Below are positions 50,482 through 60,065 of a stretch of 64,000 nucleotides of DNA, piece after piece (position 1 is the stretch's first letter; each line of letters starts with the position of its first letter). The translations under genes were made by a program, and so were the position numbers. This DNA is from Pseudonocardia abyssalis (GTDB lineage: Bacteria; Actinomycetota; Actinomycetes; Mycobacteriales; Pseudonocardiaceae). The stretch covers positions 868,001 to 932,000 of the forward strand of contig NZ_JADQDK010000001.1 in NCBI RefSeq assembly GCF_019263705.2. The letters run 5' to 3'. The notes under the pieces are model-generated. The model did no database searches. It saw only the letters and a list, made by a program, of their open reading frames with translations, and was not told the origin of the DNA.

Positions 50482-52788
50482 TCAGGCCGGACGCACCAGC
50501 AGGGCCACGGGGTACCGCGCGAGCAGCGCCGCCAGGGCGGGCGCGGATCCGTCGACGGGCGTGCCGGTGACGACGTCGTGCCAGTCGCCGGCCGCGTCGG
50601 GCAGGGGCAGGACGGTGTCGCCCCAACCGCCGCGCTCCGCGAGCCCGACCGGCAGCCGTGTCGCCACCGCCACCAGCGACGACGAGCGCGCGAACGCCAC
50701 CGCGTGGGCGGCGGCGCGACCCTGGGCGGGCACCGCGCGGTAGCCGTCGAACACCCCGGGCCGGTCGCGGCGCAGCCGCAGCGCCCGCGCCGTGACCAGC
50801 AGCTTCGCCGCCCCCTCGGCGTCGACGTCGGGGAGCAGGCCGTCGTCGAGCCGGGCCAGCAGGTCGCGGCGTACGGCCCAGTCGACCGGGCGGCGGTTGT
50901 CCGGGTCGACCAGCGAGTACTCGAACAGTTCGGTGCCCTGGTAGACGTCCGGCGCACCGGGACCGGCGATCTGGAGCAGCTTCTGGCCCAGCGAGTTCGA
51001 CCGTCCCGGCGCGGAGATGCGCGCGACGAACTCCTCGATCTCGGCGACGAGCGCGGCGTCGCCCAGCACGGCGGCGGGCCACGCGGCGACGGCCTCGTCG
51101 ACCTCGGCGACCGCCTCGACGTGGCTGGTGACGAGCTTCGCCTCCTTCGACGCCTTGCCCAGGTACGACGCCATCCGCTCGACCGAGATGGGCCAGGCGC
51201 CGATCAGGTTCTGCCAGGCCAGCAGGTCGAGCGAGGGGTCGGGCAGCGGGTGCGCGGCCGACCAGCGGCGGAAGCGGTCGGCCCATTCGCCGGGGATCTC
51301 GGCGAGCACGGCCAGCCGGGCGCGCACGTCCTCGGACCGCTTCGCGTCGTGCGTGGACAGGGTGGTCATCGTCGACGGCCAGGACGCCTCGCGGACGGCG
51401 AGCGCGGTGTGGAACTCGCCGGGGGAGACCCCGAACCGCGACGGGTCGCCGCCGACCTCGTTGAGGGCGACGAACCGGTTCCAGCGGTAGAACGCGGTGT
51501 CCTCGACGCCCTTCGCCATGACCATCCCGGACGTCTGCTGCACGCGGGTGGCCAGCTCACCGCCGGGCTCGGCGAGCATCGCGGTGCGGATCGCGTCGAG
51601 GACGTCGGCGAGGTCGGGGCGGTGGGTGCGGGCGACGGAGACGGCCGTGTCGAGGGAGTCGCGGCCCTCGGGCAGGTAGGAGCGGTAGACCGGGAAGCCG
51701 CACAGCAGCTCGGCGACGGCGTCGCGGGTGCGGTCGGTGTCACCGGTCACGAGCCCGGCGATCCGGCGCACCTCGGCGGCCAGGATCGTGCCCGCCACCT
51801 CGCGACGGGCGTCGTGCTCGGCCCCGTGCAGGCTCTGCTTGCCCCCGGTGTGCTCGGCGGCGAGCTGGGTGAGCAGGCCGGCGCCGTCGGGGTCGACGAA
51901 CACACCCTGGACCTCGCGCAGCGCCTCGTACCCCGACGTCCCGTCCACCGGCCACGACGGCGGCAGGTCCTCGCCGACGCCGAGGATCTTCTCGACGAGC
52001 AGCCAGCGGTCCGGCCCGATCGCCGTGCGCAGGCGGCGCATGTAGGCGCCGGGGTCGGACAGGCCGTCCGGGTGGTCGACGCGGATGCCGTCGACGTCGC
52101 CCGCGTCGACCCAGCGCAGCACCTCGCGGTGGGTCTTCTCGAAGATCTCCGGGATCTCGACGCGCACCGCGGCGAGCGTGGAGACGTCGAAGAAGCGGCG
52201 GTAGGTCAGCTCGCCCGCGCCGCGCTTCCAGTTCACGAGGCGGTAGTGCTGCCGCTCGTGCACCTCCTGCGGGGTGCCCTCGCCCGTGCCGGGGGCGATG
52301 GGGAAGGCGTGCTCGTAGTAGTGCAGCTCGTCGCCGTCGACGGATAGGTCGTCGAGCGAGTCGTCGCCGAGGATCGGGAGCAGGATCGGGCCCGCCGCCC
52401 AGTCGACGTCGAACGTGGCAGCGTGCTCGGAGTCGCGGCCCAGGCGCAACACGTCCCACCACCACGGGTTGGCCTTCGGCACGTCCACGCCCACGTGGTT
52501 GGGCACGATGTCGAGGACGAAGCCGAGCCCGTGCTCCCGGACGGCGTCGACGAGGCGACGACGCCCCTCCTCACCACCGCGCTCGGCGGACACGCGGGTC
52601 GGGTCGACGACGTCGTAGCCATGGTTGGAGCCCGCCCCGGACTCCAGGAGCGGGGACGCGTAGAGCGCGCCGATCCCGAGGGCGTCGAGGTAGGGGAGCA
52701 GGCCGACGGCGTCGTCGAAGGTGGTGTCCTTCGAGAACTGCAGCCGGTAGGTGGACGACGGGGCCGCGGTTCTCCGAGCATCTGGCAC
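50482..52788 (-). CDS. treY: Maltooligosyl trehalose synthase
   Basis: Converts the reducing-end maltose unit of a maltodextrin to trehalose by intramolecular transglycosylation. 768 residues. GH13 motifs: STYRLQFSKDTTFDDAVGLL, LDIVPNHVGVDVPKANPWWW, GDVDGIRVDHPDGLSDPGAY with the nucleophile, LVEKILGVGEDLP with the acid, and TTLSTHDAKRSEDVRARLA. GTG start with a minus-strand TAGGTT (52800-52795) 6 bases upstream. Confidence 0.95.
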   Translation of the reverse strand: MPDARRTAAPSSTYRLQFSKDTTFDDAVGLLPYLDALGIGALYASPLLESGAGSNHGYDVVDPTRVSAERGGEEGRRRLVDAVREHGLGFVLDIVPNHVGVDVPKANPWWWDVLRLGRDSEHAATFDVDWAAGPILLPILGDDSLDDLSVDGDELHYYEHAFPIAPGTGEGTPQEVHERQHYRLVNWKRGAGELTYRRFFDVSTLAAVRVEIPEIFEKTHREVLRWVDAGDVDGIRVDHPDGLSDPGAYMRRLRTAIGPDRWLLVEKILGVGEDLPPSWPVDGTSGYEALREVQGVFVDPDGAGLLTQLAAEHTGGKQSLHGAEHDARREVAGTILAAEVRRIAGLVTGDTDRTRDAVAELLCGFPVYRSYLPEGRDSLDTAVSVARTHRPDLADVLDAIRTAMLAEPGGELATRVQQTSGMVMAKGVEDTAFYRWNRFVALNEVGGDPSRFGVSPGEFHTALAVREASWPSTMTTLSTHDAKRSEDVRARLAVLAEIPGEWADRFRRWSAAHPLPDPSLDLLAWQNLIGAWPISVERMASYLGKASKEAKLVTSHVEAVAEVDEAVAAWPAAVLGDAALVAEIEEFVARISAPGRSNSLGQKLLQIAGPGAPDVYQGTELFEYSLVDPDNRRPVDWAVRRDLLARLDDGLLPDVDAEGAAKLLVTARALRLRRDRPGVFDGYRAVPAQGRAAAHAVAFARSSSLVAVATRLPVGLAERGGWGDTVLPLPDAAGDWHDVVTGTPVDGSAPALAALLARYPVALLVRPA

Positions 52789-52794
52789 GCGGAG

Positions 52795-52800
52795 AACCTA
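52795..52800 (-). promoter_or_regulatory. treY -10 element (leaderless type)
   Basis: On the minus strand TAGGTT lies 6 bases before the treY GTG, so treY can be transcribed apart from glgX. Confidence 0.45.
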
Positions 52801-52853
52801 GCCGACGGCCCCGTCGTCGGCCGGGTCGGCGAGGGTGATCCGGCCCTCGGTGA

Positions 52854-55022
<2,169 letters not shown>

Positions 55023-55086
55023 GTGGATCTCTCAATCGGTTGGGGGACGAAGGAGGAAGGTTACCGGGACGGGCCGACGGCCCGCC

Positions 55087-55548
55087 TCACGCGAGCCGCG
55101 CGGGGAACCCTCCGGTGGCGATCGGGCTCCAGCGCGTCGGGGTGATCCGGATCAGCGCCTTGCCCTGGTCGCTCATCGCCTGCCGGTACTCGTCCCAGTC
55201 GGAGTGCTCGCCGGAGATCGAGCGGAAGTAGTCGACGAGCGGCTCCACCGCGTCGGGCAGCTCGATCAGCTCGGCGTCGCCGTCGACCTGCACCCATGCG
55301 CCGTCGAACTCCTCGGACAGCACCACGACCGAGGCCTTCCCGTGCCGGGCGACGTTGCGCGACTTCGCGCGCTCGGGGTAGGTGGCGACGACGATCCGGC
55401 CCTGCGGGTCGACGCCCGCGGTGACGGGGGAGCCCTGCCACGAGCCGTCGGCCCGGGGTGTCATCAGGATCACGTGGTGGCGGGGCCGCAGGAACTCGAG
55501 CAGCTCCTCGCGGTCGACGGTCGTGTTCGTCGCGATGGTTCTGGCCAT
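55087..55548 (-). CDS. PPOX-class F420/FMN-dependent protein
   Basis: 153 residues, split-barrel flavin fold of the PPOX class common in actinobacteria: LLEFLRPRHHVILMTPRADG, SWQGSPVTAGVDPQGRIVVA, TYPERAKSRNVARHGKASVV, and WVQVDGDAELIELPDAVEPL. Members bind F420 or FMN; the cofactor here is not known. The ATG at 55548 follows a TAGCCT hexamer by 8 bases, overlapping the promoter of the divergent HIT gene. Confidence 0.88.
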   Translation of the reverse strand: MARTIATNTTVDREELLEFLRPRHHVILMTPRADGSWQGSPVTAGVDPQGRIVVATYPERAKSRNVARHGKASVVVLSEEFDGAWVQVDGDAELIELPDAVEPLVDYFRSISGEHSDWDEYRQAMSDQGKALIRITPTRWSPIATGGFPARLA

Positions 55549-55556
55549 GATCGGGG

Positions 55557-55566
55557 AGGCTAGTGT
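55557..55566. promoter_or_regulatory. Overlapping divergent -10 elements of PPOX and HIT genes
   Basis: AGGCTAGTGT holds TAGTGT on the plus strand (55561-55566, 9 bases before the HIT ATG) and TAGCCT on the minus strand (55562-55557, 8 bases before the PPOX ATG). They share the central TA, as at 3600-3609. Confidence 0.55.
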
Positions 55567-55575
55567 GTCCCTCCT

Positions 55576-56001
55576 ATGACCACCGTGTTCACGAAGATCA
55601 TCGACGGCGACCTGCCCGGCCGCTTCGTCTGGGCCGACGACCTCGCCGTGGGCTTCCTCTCGATCAATCCACTCGCCCCCGGGCACACGCTGGTCGTGCC
55701 GCGGGCCGAGGTCGACCACTGGGTCGACGCCGACGCGGGCCTGCTCGGGCACCTCACGTCGGTGGCCCACGCGATCGGCGAGGCCGTGCGCACGGTCTAC
55801 GCCCCGCCGCGCGTCGGGCTGCTGGTCGCCGGGTTCGAGGTGCCGCACCTGCACCTGCACGTCTTCCCGGCCGCCGACATGGCGGCGTTCGACTTCGCGA
55901 ACGCCGCCGCGACCGTCGACGCCGCCGAGCAGGACGGCCACCGCGACGCCCTGCGCGCCGCCCTGCGCGACGCGGGCCACGGCGCCCACGTGCCGGCCTG
56001 A
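55576..56001 (+). CDS. HIT family hydrolase
   Basis: 141 residues. Histidine-triad motif HLHLHVFP in EVPHLHLHVFPAADM; the start VFTKIIDGDLPGRFVWADD and LAPGHTLVVPRAEVDHW are typical of HIT nucleotide hydrolases/transferases. The substrate is probably a nucleoside phosphoramidate or dinucleotide, by family. The phosphatase gene follows two bases after the stop. Confidence 0.92.
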   Translation: MTTVFTKIIDGDLPGRFVWADDLAVGFLSINPLAPGHTLVVPRAEVDHWVDADAGLLGHLTSVAHAIGEAVRTVYAPPRVGLLVAGFEVPHLHLHVFPAADMAAFDFANAAATVDAAEQDGHRDALRAALRDAGHGAHVPA

Positions 56002-56003
56002 CG

Positions 56004-56618
56004 GTGCAGCTGGTACTGGTCCGCCACGCCCTGCCCGAGCGCGTCGACGGCGGCGGGGGCGGTGTCGCCGACCCGCCGCTCACCGCGCGGGGCGAGCAGC
56101 AGTCCCAGCGCGTCGTCGACGCCGTCGGGAAGGAGGTGGAGGCGCTCTACTCCAGCCCGATGGCCCGGGCCCGGGCCACCGCCGCGCCGCTGGCCACCGC
56201 GCTGGGGGTCGAGCCGGTGATCGTCGAGGACCTGCGCGAGTACGACTCCGATTCCGCGCACTACGTCCCGGTGCACGAGATGCCGGTCGTCGACCCGGCC
56301 GGCTGGCAGCGGATCGTCGACGGGCTGCTGCCCGAGGGCGTCGACGTGACGGCGTTCACCGCCCGGGTCGTCGCCGCGCTGGAGCGGATCATCGCCGAGC
56401 ACCCGGGCCGCGGCACGGTCGTGGTCGTCGCGCACGCCGGCGTCGTCAACTGCTGGCTGGCACACCTGCTCGGGATCGACCGGCCGCTCGCGTTCCCGCT
56501 CGACTACACCGGGATCAGTCGCGTGCTCGCCGTCCGTGACGGGCGCAGGCTGGTGCGGACGGTCAACGAGATCGCGCACGTCGCCGACCTGCTCTCCCCG
56601 ACCGCGGGCAGCGACTGA
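56004..56618 (+). CDS. Histidine phosphatase family protein
   Basis: 204 residues. Phosphohistidine motif LVLVRHALPE at the very start, SSPMARARATAAPLATALGV, and the second catalytic His in VVVVAHAGVVNCWLAHLL. Branch of the phosphoglycerate-mutase-like superfamily; substrate unknown. GTG start; probably cotranscribed with the HIT gene. Confidence 0.9.
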   Translation: MQLVLVRHALPERVDGGGGGVADPPLTARGEQQSQRVVDAVGKEVEALYSSPMARARATAAPLATALGVEPVIVEDLREYDSDSAHYVPVHEMPVVDPAGWQRIVDGLLPEGVDVTAFTARVVAALERIIAEHPGRGTVVVVAHAGVVNCWLAHLLGIDRPLAFPLDYTGISRVLAVRDGRRLVRTVNEIAHVADLLSPTAGSD

Positions 56619-56675
56619 CCCGGTTGGGGGTGCCGCAGCGCGCACGGTTGCCTACTCTCGGTCCGGGGGGATCCG

Positions 56676-57902
56676 ATGACGGACAGGACGCTGCGGCAGG
56701 TCTTCGCGGTGCGGGAGTACCGCACGGTGTGGCTGGCGGACCTGCTCTCGGTGGCGGGTGACCAGCTCGCGCGGGTGGCACTGGCCGTGCTCGTCTACGG
56801 ACGCACCGGGTCGGCGGCGTGGGCCGCCGCCACCTACGCGCTCACGTTCCTGCCCGCGATCGTCGGCGGCGTGCTCCTCTCCGGGCTCGCCGACCTGTTC
56901 CCGCGCCGCGAGGTCCTCGCCGTCACCGACCTCGCGCGGGCCGCGTTGGTCGGGGTGATGGCGATCCCGCAGATCCCGCTGCCGGTGCTGTGCGGCCTGC
57001 TCGTCGTCGTCGTGCTGCTGGGCGCCCCGCACACGGCGGCCCGCGGCGCGCTGCTGCCCGACCTGCTGCCCGGTGACCTCTACGAGCGCGGACTCGCCGT
57101 CGCACAGATCACCGGGCAGACCGCGCAGGTCGTCGGGTTCGCCGCCGGGGGTCTGCTCGTCGCGGCGGTCAGCCCGTCGTCGGCGCTGGCACTGAACGCG
57201 GTGACCTTCCTGGTCGCGGGCGTGCTGTTCCGGTTCGGGCTCGCGCGACGGCCCCGCGCGGACGCCACGTCGCGCGACGGAGCCAGGGACCTGCTCGCCG
57301 GGGTCACCGACATCGTCGCCGACCCGCGGCGGCGCGCGCTGGTCCTGCTCGTCTGGATGGTCGGCCTCTACGTCGTGCCCGAGGCGCTGGCCGCCCCGTA
57401 CGCCGCGCAGATCGGGGCCGGCCCCGCCGTCGTCGGGTTCCTGATGGCCGCCGACCCGCTGGGCAGCGTGCTCGGGGCGTGGCTGTTCGTGCGGTTCGTC
57501 TCGCCGGCGCGGCGGGCGCGCCTGATCGGCGCGCTCGCCGTCGCCGCCGGCGTCCCCCTGCTGTTCGTGGCGCTCGTCCCCGGGGTCCCGGTCGCGCTCC
57601 TGCTGTTCGGCGTGTCCGGGATGGCGTCGACCGCGTACGTCATGCAGGCCCAGGCGTCGTTCGTCCGGGCCACCCCGACCGCGATCCGCGGCCGCGCCAT
57701 CGGCGTCGCCGCGTCCGGCATCGTCGCGGGTCAGGGTGTCGCGGTGTTGGCCGGCGGGGTGCTCGCCGACCTCTGGACCCCGTCCACGGCCATCGCCGTG
57801 TGCGGGGCCGCGGGTGTGGTCGTGGCGCTCGGCGGGGCGCTCGCGTGGCGGTCCGCATCGGCGGCCGACCACGTCGGGCGACCCCAGCCCGCCGTCGCCT
57901 GA
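56676..57902 (+). CDS. MFS transporter
   Basis: 408 residues, about twelve membrane helices. MFS signature loop GLADLFPRREVLAVTDLAR between helices 2 and 3; the start LRQVFAVREYRTVWLADLLS resembles the enterobactin-exporter-like MFS_3 group. The substrate is unknown, probably export. A TACTCT hexamer lies 18 bases before the ATG, with GGGGGGAT as weak ribosome site. Its 3' end faces the minus-strand tiny-ORF array, whose last copy begins five bases after the stop. Confidence 0.88.
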   Translation: MTDRTLRQVFAVREYRTVWLADLLSVAGDQLARVALAVLVYGRTGSAAWAAATYALTFLPAIVGGVLLSGLADLFPRREVLAVTDLARAALVGVMAIPQIPLPVLCGLLVVVVLLGAPHTAARGALLPDLLPGDLYERGLAVAQITGQTAQVVGFAAGGLLVAAVSPSSALALNAVTFLVAGVLFRFGLARRPRADATSRDGARDLLAGVTDIVADPRRRALVLLVWMVGLYVVPEALAAPYAAQIGAGPAVVGFLMAADPLGSVLGAWLFVRFVSPARRARLIGALAVAAGVPLLFVALVPGVPVALLLFGVSGMASTAYVMQAQASFVRATPTAIRGRAIGVAASGIVAGQGVAVLAGGVLADLWTPSTAIAVCGAAGVVVALGGALAWRSASAADHVGRPQPAVA

Positions 57903-57907
57903 TGGTG

Positions 57908-57928
57908 TCAGTTCCAGTCCTTGCCCAT
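57908..57928 (-). CDS. Tiny ORF MGKDWN, copy 7 (last transcribed)
   Basis: ATG, five codons and TGA, giving MGKDWN. GAAAGGA lies 6 bases before the ATG. Part of the 60-bp repeats. It ends five bases from the MFS stop codon. Confidence 0.5.
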   Translation of the reverse strand: MGKDWN

Positions 57929-57967
57929 GGCTGGTCCTTTCGGGTTGTGGGGTGTGGGGTGGTGGTG

Positions 57968-57988
57968 TCAGTTCCAGTCCTTGCCCAT
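57968..57988 (-). CDS. Tiny ORF MGKDWN, copy 6
   Basis: Identical to the neighbouring copies, with GAAAGGA 6 bases before the ATG. Confidence 0.5.
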   Translation of the reverse strand: MGKDWN

Positions 57989-58027
57989 GGCTGGTCCTTT
58001 CGGGTTGTGGGGTGTGGGGTGGTGGTG

Positions 58028-58048
58028 TCAGTTCCAGTCCTTGCCCAT
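58028..58048 (-). CDS. Tiny ORF MGKDWN, copy 5
   Basis: Identical to the neighbouring copies, with GAAAGGA 6 bases before the ATG. Confidence 0.5.
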   Translation of the reverse strand: MGKDWN

Positions 58049-58087
58049 GGCTGGTCCTTTCGGGTTGTGGGGTGTGGGGTGGTGGTG

Positions 58088-58108
58088 TCAGTTCCAGTCC
58101 TTGCCCAT
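58088..58108 (-). CDS. Tiny ORF MGKDWN, copy 4
   Basis: Identical to the neighbouring copies, with GAAAGGA 6 bases before the ATG. Confidence 0.5.
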   Translation of the reverse strand: MGKDWN

Positions 58109-58147
58109 GGCTGGTCCTTTCGGGTTGTGGGGTGTGGGGTGGTGGTG

Positions 58148-58168
58148 TCAGTTCCAGTCCTTGCCCAT
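58148..58168 (-). CDS. Tiny ORF MGKDWN, copy 3
   Basis: First of the five perfect repeat copies in transcription order. Ribosome site AAGGA (58179-58175) 6 bases before the ATG at 58168. Confidence 0.5.
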   Translation of the reverse strand: MGKDWN

Positions 58169-58207
58169 GGCTGGTCCTTTCGGGTTGTGGGGTGTGGGGT
58201 GGCGGTC

Positions 58208-58228
58208 TCAGTTCCAGTCCTTGCCCAT
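58208..58228 (-). CDS. Tiny ORF MGKDWN, copy 2 (diverged flanks)
   Basis: The peptide codons are identical to the repeat copies, but the flanks differ. The ribosome site is even stronger here, AAAGGAGAGG, 5 bases or less from the ATG. Conservation limited to ribosome site and codons argues for translation. Confidence 0.55.
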   Translation of the reverse strand: MGKDWN

Positions 58229-58274
58229 TTCCTCTCCTTTCCCGTTGATCCGCGAGAATCGGTGAAGAGCGGTC

Positions 58275-58298
58275 TCAGTTCCAGTCCTTGCCGGTCAC
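58275..58298 (-). CDS. Tiny ORF MTGKDWN, copy 1 (first transcribed)
   Basis: GTG ACC then the same GKDWN codons and TGA. AGGAAAGGAGA lies upstream, with AGGAG 6 bases before the GTG. Flanks are unrelated to the 60-bp repeats. A seven-residue peptide ending in Asn. Confidence 0.55.
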   Translation of the reverse strand: MTGKDWN

Positions 58299-58625
58299 GG
58301 GCGTCTCCTTTCCTGGTCGGATCGACGCCGATCGCCGATCGTGCTCCCGGTCGCGCCGTGTGCGGTGATCCGCTGCGGCCGGGGTGCGGTGCCGGGTCCG
58401 CCGTCGCCGGCGGACGGGATCAGGGTCGCCGACCGGACGGCCGCATCGACCCCGTCCGCGAGCAAGGACTGCATATGGACGACGTTGTTGGGCCGTTCGG
58501 TCTAGCCACTGGAGCGTCGGTTTGGAGTGAACGGAACCTGTCCGCGCATCGGTGCGGTCGGGGATGACGCCGCTCCCGCACTCGGCTAGCGTCGGGACCG
58601 CACGCCGAGTCGATCTAGGAGACCG
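58299..58625. other. Intergenic region between the tiny-ORF array and a diguanylate cyclase
   Basis: 327 bases with no credible gene. It should hold the minus-strand promoter of the array and the plus-strand promoter of the cyclase gene. A 7-bp stem hairpin (TCCGCCG / CGGCGGA, 58397-58414) lies in the presumed leader of the array. TAGCGT (58586-58591) is a possible -10 for the cyclase gene. GCAAGGACTG at 58462-58471 repeats ten bases of the tiny-ORF core in inverted orientation, perhaps by chance. Confidence 0.4.
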
Positions 58626-59984
58626 ATGAGTCCTGGCCGCAGCACCGGGCGCCGGGCGCCCGGACCCGGGCTGCCGGCAATCATCGCGCGATGGCCCATC
58701 TGGAATCTGCCCGTGCGATTGTCGGCGGCGATCCTGACGGTCGAGTTCACGGCGATCTCCCTCGTCGTCGTTTTCGCGGCGGGCAGTTCCGCACCCGACG
58801 GACGCACGGTGCGCGACGTTCTGCTGATCATCGGCTTCGGCGTGCTGCACACCGAGATCGCGCGCGGCGTGGAACAGATCCGGCGCCGGGTCAACGGCGA
58901 GGTGCACGTCAACCTCGGCTCGGTATGGTTCTTCGCGGCCATCGTGCTGCTCCCGCCGATCTACGCGGTCCTCTGCACGTTCGTGATCCACCTGCACCTG
59001 TGGCTGAGGTCGGCGCGGCCACGCAACCCGGTCTTCAAGCACCTGTTCAGCTCGGCCACGATGGTGCTGACCAGCCTGGCGACGTCCGGGGTCATGGCCG
59101 CAGTCACGGCGGGCGGCACCGGTGACCGCTGGGACCTCCACGTGCTGGCTCTGGGCGTGCTGGTCTTCCTCACCGTCAACACGGCTCTCGTGGCGGGCGT
59201 GATCGCGGTGAACTCCCCGCAGTCCGACGTCGCCTCGATCGTGGGGGAGTGGGACGAGAACCTCCTCGAGGTCGCCACGCTCTGCCTCGGCGCGCTCACG
59301 GCGGCCGTGCTGGTGGTCAACCCGTGGCTGGTCGTGTTCGTGTTCCCGCCGCTGCTGGTGCTGCACCGGGCGGTGCTCGTGCGTCACCTCGAGGTCGCGG
59401 CCAGCACCGACGGCAAGACGGGCCTGCTCAACGCCGCCGCCTGGCACACCCGGGCCGAGCGGGAGCTGCGCCGGGCCGAGCGCCGGTCCGGGCCGCGGGC
59501 CGTGCTGGTCATCGACCTCGACCACTTCAAGGACGTCAACGACACCCACGGCCACCTCGCGGGCGACCGCGTCCTCGCCGCCGTCGCCGACACCCTGCGC
59601 GCCGAGGTGCGCGACCGCGACCTGGTCGGTCGCTTCGGCGGTGAGGAGTTCGTCGTGTTGCTGGGCGCACTCGGCGACCCCGGCACGGGCAGCGGCGAGA
59701 TGCAGGTCGTCGCCGAACGGATCCGGGTCCGCATCTCCGAGCTGCGCGTCGAGATGCCCACCGCCGACGGGCCGCTCACCGTCGCCGGTCTCAGCGCGTC
59801 GGTCGGCTGCTCCCTCTACCCCGACGACGGCCACGATCTGCGCGAGCTGCTGCAGGTGGCCGACACCGCGCTCTACGCGGCCAAGCGCGCCGGGCGCAAC
59901 GTCGTACGCATGGGCGTCCGGCAGACGGCCCCGCAGCCCTGTGCCGCGGAGGAGCCCGCGTCCGGTCACCGTTACGGAGTGTGA
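58626..59984 (+). CDS. Membrane diguanylate cyclase (GGDEF domain)
   Basis: 452 residues. Six or so membrane helices (about 28-250), then a GGDEF domain from about residue 258: STDGKTGLLNAAAWHTRAER, VIDLDHFKDVNDTHGHLAGD, and GGEEF at 338-342. The I-site RxxD (RDRD) lies five residues before GGEEF, so product inhibition is likely. Makes cyclic di-GMP from two GTP by family. AGGAG is 5 bases before the ATG. Close paralogue of the next gene. Confidence 0.92.
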   Translation: MSPGRSTGRRAPGPGLPAIIARWPIWNLPVRLSAAILTVEFTAISLVVVFAAGSSAPDGRTVRDVLLIIGFGVLHTEIARGVEQIRRRVNGEVHVNLGSVWFFAAIVLLPPIYAVLCTFVIHLHLWLRSARPRNPVFKHLFSSATMVLTSLATSGVMAAVTAGGTGDRWDLHVLALGVLVFLTVNTALVAGVIAVNSPQSDVASIVGEWDENLLEVATLCLGALTAAVLVVNPWLVVFVFPPLLVLHRAVLVRHLEVAASTDGKTGLLNAAAWHTRAERELRRAERRSGPRAVLVIDLDHFKDVNDTHGHLAGDRVLAAVADTLRAEVRDRDLVGRFGGEEFVVLLGALGDPGTGSGEMQVVAERIRVRISELRVEMPTADGPLTVAGLSASVGCSLYPDDGHDLRELLQVADTALYAAKRAGRNVVRMGVRQTAPQPCAAEEPASGHRYGV

Positions 59985-60052
59985 CTCCGACGGGCAGGTG
60001 TTCCACCCCGTCGTGCGACTCCAGCCACCCTGACACGGGGTGCCCCGCTCAC

Positions 60053-60058
60053 TAGCCT
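60053..60058 (+). promoter_or_regulatory. -10 element of second cyclase gene (leaderless type)
   Basis: TAGCCT ends 7 bases before the GTG at 60066. Confidence 0.45.
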
Positions 60059-60065
60059 TCGATGC

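Larger units (their letters stand above)
57903..58202. repeat. Five perfect 60-bp tandem repeats
   Basis: Five identical 60-base units lie head to tail. Each carries one minus-strand tiny ORF, its ribosome site and a C-rich, G-poor spacer (G-rich on the plus strand). Perfect identity suggests recent amplification. The unit is too long and its repeats too close for a CRISPR array, as there are no unique spacers. Confidence 0.95.

Noticed and set aside
57921..58265. Plus-strand ORF of 114 residues with a 20-residue repeat through the 60-bp units
   Set aside because: It exists because 60 is divisible by three, so all plus frames stay open. It has no ribosome site, and its sequence is not kept in the two diverged units, whereas the minus-strand peptide codons are.
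58397..58414. c-di-GMP riboswitch near the cyclase genes
   Set aside because: Only a simple 7-bp hairpin is visible; I could not recognise the conserved core of a c-di-GMP riboswitch.
58275..59969. 564-residue minus-strand frame ending in GKDWN
   Set aside because: Antisense to the GGDEF gene and compositionally a shadow. Only its last codons, from the GTG at 58298, form the tiny ORF.
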